From: JAEZDR01 sp039811185
GTDB taxonomy: Bacteria > Bacteroidota > Bacteroidia > Chitinophagales > Chitinophagaceae
DNA length: 64,000 nucleotides
Assembly (NCBI GenBank): GCA_039811185.1
Contig: JBDHYF010000001.1
Location: forward strand, 248,001-312,000
Reading direction: 5' to 3'
Below, in pieces: positions 58,874 through 64,000 of this stretch (position 1 is the first letter of the stretch; each line of letters starts with the position of its first letter). A program made the translations under genes and the position numbers. The notes under the pieces were generated by a model, which was given only the letters and a program-made list of their open reading frames with translations, was not told the origin of the DNA and made no database searches.

Positions 58874-59110
58874 CAGCAGCCCTTTTAGTTTTGTATTTCG
58901 TGCAACCGGAAAATCTGCACTTGAAATTGGATACTCAATACTATTTTTCTTCCTTTTATACATCGGTAAAATATATTATTTAAATTAGCTTTTCATCTAT
59001 TGTTTGAACGATTGATTTGCATTTAGCCGGTTTCAATTTGCTATGACGATAATCATGTAATAGTTTATGTGACGGTGTTTCCTTTGCATTATCAATTTAA
59101 AATCGATTTA
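58874..59110. other. Upstream region of the nos cluster
   Basis: About 240 AT-rich bases between the IscA terminator and the first nos-cluster gene. No ORF with protein-like features is present. It contains the Crp/Fnr-like inverted repeat at 59043-59056 and a seven-of-eight match to the -7 consensus (TTCCTTTG, 59079-59086). Confidence 0.5.
59043..59056 (+). promoter_or_regulatory. Candidate Crp/Fnr-family operator before the cytochrome c-nosZ genes
   Basis: ATGA and TCAT are separated by six bases (ATGACGATAATCAT), the TGA-N6-TCA core shared by Crp and Fnr sites. It is centred about 43 bases before the start expected from a -7-like element at 59079-59086, close to the class II activator position. 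The cytochrome ATG lies 54 bases downstream. nos genes are often controlled by Fnr/Dnr-type regulators; no regulator gene is in the window. Confidence 0.42.
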
Positions 59111-59578
59111 ATGAAAAGATTTTTTGTTTTACCCTTACTAATTGCACTGAGCGCCTGCGGCGGCGCAGACAACAAGCCGGCGCAAAACACGGCATCTGAC
59201 CCAACCGCTACAACAGAAACAAAGGCTGCAACATCCGACGCCGAAAAAGGCTTTGGTAAATTTAAAGATGTTGAACTCGGCCCTCTCGATGATGCAAAAG
59301 TTGCCAAAGGCAATAAAATTTCTGATATGAAATGTGCTTCTTGCCACCGGATGGACGATAAAAAACTGGTAGGGCCGGGCTGGCAGGGCGTAACGGAAAG
59401 AAGAACGCCCGAATGGATTTTGAATTTCATTACAAACGTGGATGAAAACCTCGATAAAGACCCTCAGTCGATGGCGCTGCTGGAAGAATGTTTGGTAAGA
59501 ATGCCAAACCAGAACTTAACAGACGACGATGCGATGAATATTCTGGAATACATGAGACATAACGATTTAAAAAAATAA
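59111..59578 (+). CDS. Lipoprotein c-type cytochrome of the nos cluster
   Basis: A 155-residue cytochrome c with a lipoprotein signal peptide (MKRFFVLPLLIALSAC, Cys16), a low-complexity linker rich in Ala and Thr, and one haem site CASCH at residues 75-79; Met131 in VRMPNQNLT is the likely sixth ligand. Its place 27 bases upstream of nosZ suggests that it brings electrons to the CuA site of NosZ, like the NosC cytochromes of clade II clusters. It is a close paralogue of the cytochrome at 21047-21544. A GTG 14 codons upstream is rejected because the signal peptide starts here. Confidence 0.92.
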   Translation: MKRFFVLPLLIALSACGGADNKPAQNTASDPTATTETKAATSDAEKGFGKFKDVELGPLDDAKVAKGNKISDMKCASCHRMDDKKLVGPGWQGVTERRTPEWILNFITNVDENLDKDPQSMALLEECLVRMPNQNLTDDDAMNILEYMRHNDLKK

Positions 59579-59605
59579 AATAAGTAAACCTTTAATTCTC
59601 TATTT

Positions 59606-61585
59606 ATGAAGAAGCAGTATTATAAGCTACTTTACATTCTGCCGGTGATGGCGGCATTAAACCTTACATCGTGTAAGCCAAAAACGGCTTCCACCGCCAC
59701 AAGTGGCGATGCCGCCCAAAAAGTGTACGTTGCTCCCGGCCAGCACGATGAATTGTACGGCTTTGTTTCGGGCGGATTTAGCGGACAATTGTCTGTTTAT
59801 GGAATCCCTTCCGGACGGCTGTTGAAAGTGCTTCCCGTATTCTCTCAAAACCCGGAAAACGGTTACGGCTACAGTGAAGAAACGCTTCCTATGCTGAACA
59901 CCTCACACGGCTTTGTTCCTTACGACGACTTACACCACGTTCAGATTTCGCAAACCAATGGTGAAGCAGATGGCCGTTGGGTGTTCGTAAACGGTAACAA
60001 CACACCCCGTGTGGCAAGAATTGACCTGACCACTTTTAAAACAGCAGAGATTATCGAGCTTCCCAACAGCGCCGGTAACCACTCTTCTCCTTTCATTACT
60101 GAAAACACAGAATACGTTGTGGCCGGAACTCGCTTCAGCGTTCCTGACGACGGTGTTGAATATCCCATTCACACTTACAAAGACAACTTCAAAGGAACCA
60201 TCAGCTTTATCTCTGTTGATAAAGACAAAGGCGATATGAACATTGCATTCCAGCTTCAGGTGCCTGCACTCAACTTCGACCTTAGCCATACCGGTAAAGG
60301 ACCGAGCAGCGGCTGGTTTTTCTTCTCTACCTACAACACAGAAAAAGCATATACGCTGTTAGAGGTAAACGCTTCTCAACGCGATAAAGATTTTATTATG
60401 GCTGTTAACTGGAAAAAAGCCGAGCAAATGGTGAAAGAAGGAAAAGCAAAGCCAAGAGCAGGAAAATACGCACACAACAAATGGGATGAAAGCAAACACA
60501 TGGGTGTTTCTACCATTAAAGACAATGTGCTTGTGCTTACGCCCGATCAGCTAAAAGAAGTTTGTTATTTTATTCCATGTCCTAAATCACCACACGGAAC
60601 CGACGTTGATCCAAGTGGTGAATACATCATCGGCAGTGGAAAACTTGCCGCCCTTCTTCCTGTATTTGCTTTCTCTAAAATTCAAAAAGCTATCGAGAAC
60701 AAAGATTTTGATGGCGAGTACGATGGATTCCATGTATTGAAATATGAGTCTGTACTTCACGGTGAAGTGAAAAAGCCGGGGCTCGGACCTTTGCATACCG
60801 AGTTTGATGACAAAGGCAATGCTTACACTTCATTCTTCGTATCATCTGAAATCGTAAAATGGAATGTAAAGTCACTCGAAGTACTTGACCGCGTTCCTAC
60901 TTACTACTCAATCGGTCACTTAACCGTTCCTTTGGGCGATACCCGTAAACCATACGGAAAATATGTAGTTGCGTATAACAAAATTACCAAAGACCGTTAT
61001 TTGCCAACCGGCCCTGAGCTTACACAAAGTGCCCAGTTGTACGATATTTCCGGCGATAAAATGCAGTTGTTGCTCGACTTCCCGACTATTGGTGAGCCTC
61101 ACTACAGCCAGATAGTTCCGGCTTCTTTAATTAAAGATAAGTCTGTAAAGATTTTCAAAATTGAAGAAAACAACCACCCTTATGTTGCAAAAGGTGAAGG
61201 ACAGGCAAAAGTGGTTAGAGAAGGAAACAAAGTGCATGTGTACATGACGATGATAAGAAGCCACTTAACGCCAGATAACATTGAAGGCATAAAAGTTGGG
61301 GACGAAGTATACTTCCACTTAACTAACCTTGAGCAAGACTGGGATATTCCGCACGGATTTGCCATTAAGGGTGCTAACACGGCCGAGCTTTTAGTAATGC
61401 CGGGTGAAACACAAACCTTGAAATGGACTGCTAAAACACCGGGCATTATTCCTTTCTATTGTACCGACTTCTGTAGTGCGTTACACCAGGAAATGACAGG
61501 TTATATGCGTGTATCTCCCGCAGGAAGCAACACACCGCTTAGATTTGGAACAGGCGAAAATGCGCCCGGACCGGATACTAAATAA
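59606..61585 (+). CDS. nosZ: Nitrous-oxide reductase NosZ, Sec-dependent (clade II)
   Basis: Periplasmic copper enzyme that reduces N2O to N2, the end of denitrification. The 659-residue protein has a seven-bladed propeller with CuZ His ligands (DDLHHVQ at residues 110-111, GNHSSPF, SPHGTD, LHTEFD, IGHLTV, EPHYSQ) and a C-terminal cupredoxin with the CuA site Cys619, Cys623, His627 and Met630 (YCTDFCSALHQEM). The signal peptide lacks a twin-arginine motif and reads as Sec-type; it ends in LTSC, a lipobox with Cys23, so the enzyme may be lipid-anchored. It follows the cytochrome gene and precedes an internal terminator-like hairpin. Confidence 0.96.
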   Translation: MKKQYYKLLYILPVMAALNLTSCKPKTASTATSGDAAQKVYVAPGQHDELYGFVSGGFSGQLSVYGIPSGRLLKVLPVFSQNPENGYGYSEETLPMLNTSHGFVPYDDLHHVQISQTNGEADGRWVFVNGNNTPRVARIDLTTFKTAEIIELPNSAGNHSSPFITENTEYVVAGTRFSVPDDGVEYPIHTYKDNFKGTISFISVDKDKGDMNIAFQLQVPALNFDLSHTGKGPSSGWFFFSTYNTEKAYTLLEVNASQRDKDFIMAVNWKKAEQMVKEGKAKPRAGKYAHNKWDESKHMGVSTIKDNVLVLTPDQLKEVCYFIPCPKSPHGTDVDPSGEYIIGSGKLAALLPVFAFSKIQKAIENKDFDGEYDGFHVLKYESVLHGEVKKPGLGPLHTEFDDKGNAYTSFFVSSEIVKWNVKSLEVLDRVPTYYSIGHLTVPLGDTRKPYGKYVVAYNKITKDRYLPTGPELTQSAQLYDISGDKMQLLLDFPTIGEPHYSQIVPASLIKDKSVKIFKIEENNHPYVAKGEGQAKVVREGNKVHVYMTMIRSHLTPDNIEGIKVGDEVYFHLTNLEQDWDIPHGFAIKGANTAELLVMPGETQTLKWTAKTPGIIPFYCTDFCSALHQEMTGYMRVSPAGSNTPLRFGTGENAPGPDTK

Positions 61586-61601
61586 ACTCCTCTTTTCTCT
61601 C

Positions 61602-61643
61602 AAATGCTGCCCGCTTCTTTGAGGCAGGCAGCATTTTCTTTTT
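61602..61643 (+). terminator. Terminator-like hairpin between nosZ and the downstream nos genes
   Basis: AAATGCTGCC (61602-61611) and GGCAGCATTT (61627-61636) form a 10-bp stem with a 15-base loop, followed by a broken T-tract. It lies inside the nos cluster, where it could lower downstream transcription relative to nosZ or protect the nosZ message. Confidence 0.65.
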
Positions 61644-61656
61644 AAAAAATACAACC

Positions 61657-62256
61657 ATGCAAGCACAAAGCACAAAAAAAGGCCTCTTATCCATCACCCG
61701 AATTTTATCTGTTATTGGCGGCATTTGCCTTATCCTCGTTATTTTTTTACCGATCTGGAAAATTGAACTGGATGCCCCACAATATCCTGAAGGCCTTGTT
61801 ATGAAAATACACGCCAACAAACTTGCCGGTGATGTAGAAATTATTAACGGATTAAATCACTACATCGGAATGCGTACGCTGCATGCCGATGATTTTGTTG
61901 AGTTTGCCGTACTGCCATACATCCTTGCGCTGCTTGGCCTCTTCGGGCTGCTCACTGCTTTTGTAAATAAGAAGTGGTTCTTCTTTGTTTGGGCCGGAAG
62001 CCTTGTGCTCTTTGCCATACTTGCCATGGTTGACTTCTACATTTGGGAGTATAACTACGGTCATAACCTCGATCCTACTGCTCCTATACAGGTTCCGGGC
62101 ATGGCTTATCAGCCGCCGTTAATCGGCTTTAAACAGCTTTTAAACTTTGGAGCCTATTCCATTCCCGACCTTGGCGGATGGCTCATGTTTGGCGTAGGAT
62201 TTATGTTAGTGTTCCTTGCTTACCTCGAAATAAAAACTATGAAAAAACATGCATAA
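61657..62256 (+). CDS. Nos-cluster four-helix membrane protein (NosB-like candidate)
   Basis: A 199-residue integral membrane protein with four predicted helices (about residues 15-35, 85-103, 107-127 and 170-190). A periplasmic segment of about 50 residues after the first helix contains NGLNHYIGMRTLHADDF, with two His and one Met that could bind metal. I know no characterised homologue. Clade II nos clusters commonly carry a membrane protein gene next to nosZ, called nosB in Wolinella; this position and topology fit, but identity is not proven. It overlaps nosL by 8 bases. Confidence 0.72.
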   Translation: MQAQSTKKGLLSITRILSVIGGICLILVIFLPIWKIELDAPQYPEGLVMKIHANKLAGDVEIINGLNHYIGMRTLHADDFVEFAVLPYILALLGLFGLLTAFVNKKWFFFVWAGSLVLFAILAMVDFYIWEYNYGHNLDPTAPIQVPGMAYQPPLIGFKQLLNFGAYSIPDLGGWLMFGVGFMLVFLAYLEIKTMKKHA

Positions 62257-62683
62257 AAAAATACTGCTTTTGTTGTGCATAGCTATTTCGCTTGCTGCCT
62301 GCTCAACAAAACCAAAACCCATTATTTTTGGTACCGACAATTGCGATTTTTGTAAGATGACAATCAGCGACACGCGCTATGGCGCCGAGCTGGTAACAAA
62401 AAAAGGAAAGGTGTTTAAGTTTGATGATGTTCACTGTATAAAAGCTTTTATTAAAAAAGGCGATGTGGAACCGGCAAACACTGCATCGACCTGGCTGGTG
62501 GATTTTGACGGAAACGGAAATCTTCTCGACGCCCATAAAGCTTATATGCTGAAACACGAATCGCTGAAAAGCCCCATGAACTCAGGCATTGCGACTTTTG
62601 AAAAACTTGAAAACCTGCGAAAAATAAACCTGAACAATTCAGGAACAGAATTAAAATGGGACGACTATTTAAAGGCGGAATAA
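62249..62683 (+). CDS. nosL: Copper chaperone NosL
   Basis: A 144-residue lipoprotein (lipobox LAAC, Cys18) that delivers copper to NosZ in the periplasm. The family motif NCDFCKM at residues 31-37 supplies Cys and Met ligands, and FDDVHCIKAF carries a conserved His62 and Cys. It overlaps the membrane protein gene upstream by 8 bases and nosD downstream by 28 bases, which points to tight translational coupling. Confidence 0.94.
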   Translation: MHKKILLLLCIAISLAACSTKPKPIIFGTDNCDFCKMTISDTRYGAELVTKKGKVFKFDDVHCIKAFIKKGDVEPANTASTWLVDFDGNGNLLDAHKAYMLKHESLKSPMNSGIATFEKLENLRKINLNNSGTELKWDDYLKAE

Positions 62684-63921
62684 GCACTTGTGTTTTATTG
62701 CTGCTGCTTTCCTCTGCACAAGCTGCCACCTGGACGGTTAGCCCCGGAAAAAACGGCCTTACCATAAAACAGGCTCTGGAAAAAGCCGCATCTGGCGACA
62801 CCATTCTGGTAAAAAGCGGACACTATCACGAAGGCGCCCTCATCGTTAAGAAGCGCATAACGCTGCTGGGAGAAGGCTTTCCGGTTATTGACGGCGAAAA
62901 TAAATTTGAAAACCTGCTCATCGATCACGACAGTGTTACGGTAGAAGGCCTTCGCTTCATCAATTCCGCAGCCTCCAGCTATGAAGACCTCGCAGCAGTG
63001 AAGGTGCAGAACGCCAAGCAAGTGGTTATCCGCAACAATAAATTCGAAAACAACTTTTTCGGCATTCATTCCATGAATTCCGGCTATGTAACCATCGAAA
63101 ATAACCAACTGCTCTCCGGCGAAAACCCGCAGAAACCGGCAGCAAACGGCATCCATTGCTGGAAGAGCAAGTATCTGAGGATAGTTAACAACACCATCAG
63201 CGGCCACCGCGATGGAATTTATTTCGAGTTTGTTACCCACTCGCTTATCGAAAACAACCGCAGCATCGGCAACAAGCGGTACGGACTGCATTTCATGTTC
63301 TCGCACGACGACACCTACAAGCACAATATTATTCGGAAAAACGGCGCCGGTGTAGCCGTTATGTACAGTAAACGGGTAAAAATGTACAACAATATTTTTG
63401 CCGACAACTGGGGCAATGCGGCTTATGGACTACTGTTAAAAGAGATGTCGGACAGCCACATCGAAAACAATCTTTTCACACTTAACACTATTTCCATTTT
63501 TGCCGAAGGCGCCAACCGGATTACGATGGTGAATAATCAGTTTTATAAAAACGGATGGGCCATGCAGATACAGGCGAGTTGCAGCGAAGTAACCGTTACC
63601 AAAAACAATTTTATTGCAAATACTTTCGATGTGGCCACCAACGGCTTTTTAGTAATGAACCACTTTGATGAAAACTTTTGGGATAAGTATCAGGGCTACG
63701 ATTTAAACCGCGATGGCTATGGCGATATCCCGCATCGCCCGGTTACGTTTTACTCCGTTATCATTCAGAGAAACCCCGGCGCACTCATGCTTTTCAGAAG
63801 CTTTTTTATCAGCCTGATGGATAAAGCCGAAACGCTGTTCCCCAACCTTACTCCGGAACATCTGAAAGACAATAAGCCTAAAATGAAAAAACTACCATTT
63901 AAAGAACCAGCTAATGATTAA
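62656..63921 (+). CDS. nosD: Nitrous oxide reductase maturation protein NosD
   Basis: Periplasmic right-handed beta-helix protein needed, with the NosFY ABC transporter, to assemble the copper-sulfide CuZ centre. The 421-residue protein has a Sec signal peptide (residues 1-24, ending SSAQAA) and many parallel beta-helix repeats from about residue 60 to 310, with the asparagine-rich turns typical of the CASH domain (IRNNKFENNFFGIHSMNSG, YNNIFADNWGNAAYG). It overlaps nosL upstream and nosF downstream by 8 bases. Confidence 0.95.
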   Translation: MGRLFKGGISTCVLLLLLSSAQAATWTVSPGKNGLTIKQALEKAASGDTILVKSGHYHEGALIVKKRITLLGEGFPVIDGENKFENLLIDHDSVTVEGLRFINSAASSYEDLAAVKVQNAKQVVIRNNKFENNFFGIHSMNSGYVTIENNQLLSGENPQKPAANGIHCWKSKYLRIVNNTISGHRDGIYFEFVTHSLIENNRSIGNKRYGLHFMFSHDDTYKHNIIRKNGAGVAVMYSKRVKMYNNIFADNWGNAAYGLLLKEMSDSHIENNLFTLNTISIFAEGANRITMVNNQFYKNGWAMQIQASCSEVTVTKNNFIANTFDVATNGFLVMNHFDENFWDKYQGYDLNRDGYGDIPHRPVTFYSVIIQRNPGALMLFRSFFISLMDKAETLFPNLTPEHLKDNKPKMKKLPFKEPAND

Positions 63922-64000
63922 AATAGAAGGGCTAAACAAATCGTTTGGAAAATTCAGGGTTTTAAAAGATATAAATCTGCAACTGGACGATAAGAATATT
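63914..64000 (+). CDS. nosF: NosF, ABC transporter ATP-binding protein (start only, cut by window edge)
   Basis: Only the first 29 codons are visible: MIKIEGLNKSFGKFRVLKD followed by INLQLDDKNI, the typical N-terminal strand pair of an ABC ATPase before the Walker A loop. The place directly after nosD, with an 8-base overlap, and the usual gene order make NosF the expected identity. NosF energises NosY to supply sulfur for the CuZ centre. The Walker motifs lie beyond the window. Confidence 0.85.
   Translation, partial: MIKIEGLNKSFGKFRVLKDINLQLDDKNI

Noticed and set aside
59643..59674. Twin-arginine signal on NosZ
   Set aside because: The N-terminus has lysines but no RR motif; it reads as a Sec or lipoprotein signal.

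Overview
The window looks like chromosomal DNA of a Bacteroidota bacterium, probably in or near the Chitinophagia/Sphingobacteriia. Supporting signs are the LpxC-FabZ fusion, the gliding lipoprotein GldH, ribosomal protein THX, a split transketolase, a Sec-type (clade II) nitrous-oxide reductase with its nos cluster, many lipoproteins with an L-x-S/A-C lipobox, and promoter -7 elements of the form TAnnTTTG. The placement is inferred from gene content; genus cannot be told. Coding density is high, genes sit in short runs on both strands, and I see no prophage, insertion sequence, CRISPR array, tRNA or rRNA.

Layout. 1-5.1 kb: the 3' part of comEC, purH, superoxide dismutase, a lipoprotein and galE. 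5.2-7.5 kb: a redox-stress cluster (FMN reductase, YceI, pirin) with a MarR regulator; related inverted repeats sit before marR and before pirin. 7.6-11.4 kb: a minus-strand run of kdsD, a mannose-1-phosphate guanylyltransferase, an ECF sigma factor, a putative anti-sigma factor and a small exported protein. 11.6-18.8 kb: recQ, a nitrilase-family amidase, then lpxC-fabZ, lpxA and an ABC ATPase, and the C-terminal half of transketolase. 19-27.9 kb: pyruvate dehydrogenase E2, a c-type cytochrome lipoprotein, zapA with a coiled-coil partner and pheT, dnaB and two small genes. 27.9-36.3 kb: yicC, gldH, a histidine kinase, pdxH, thx, HU, xthA, a LOG-family protein, cdsA, a CPBP protease and dusB. 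36.4-46.5 kb: a luciferase-like oxidoreductase, a universal stress protein, a thiolase, pyrD, mreC/mreD, a Wzi-like outer-membrane barrel, dihydroorotase and a short MutS-like ATPase. 46.5-58.8 kb: a response regulator, an FAH-family hydrolase, a peroxiredoxin, an M23 peptidase, the N-terminal half of carB, dnaN, recX, a KdnB-like dehydrogenase, methylmalonyl-CoA epimerase and a NifS/IscA pair. 59.1-64 kb: a nos cluster (cytochrome c, nosZ, a membrane protein, nosL, nosD, start of nosF) that runs off the window.

How genes work together. Pyrimidine synthesis is represented by three separated genes (carB N-half, pyrC, pyrD). Envelope building is represented by lpxC-fabZ, lpxA, kdsD, possibly kdnB, cdsA, mreC/mreD and the Wzi-like barrel. 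The nos cluster should let the cell respire N2O. A lipoprotein cytochrome directly precedes nosZ, and a close paralogue of that cytochrome lies 38 kb away.

The most unusual signal is a pair of RNA-like hairpins (14752-14808 and 52304-52389), both on the plus strand between convergent genes. They share an arrangement of G.A-rich internal loops, and three base pairs differ between the copies by compensatory changes, which is direct evidence for a conserved structure. They resemble what I remember of the Flavo-1 RNA motif, which I cannot verify here. Other points of interest are a split carB without its second half, a NosZ with an apparent lipobox, a Crp/Fnr-like site before the nos cluster, and a terminator-like hairpin inside it.
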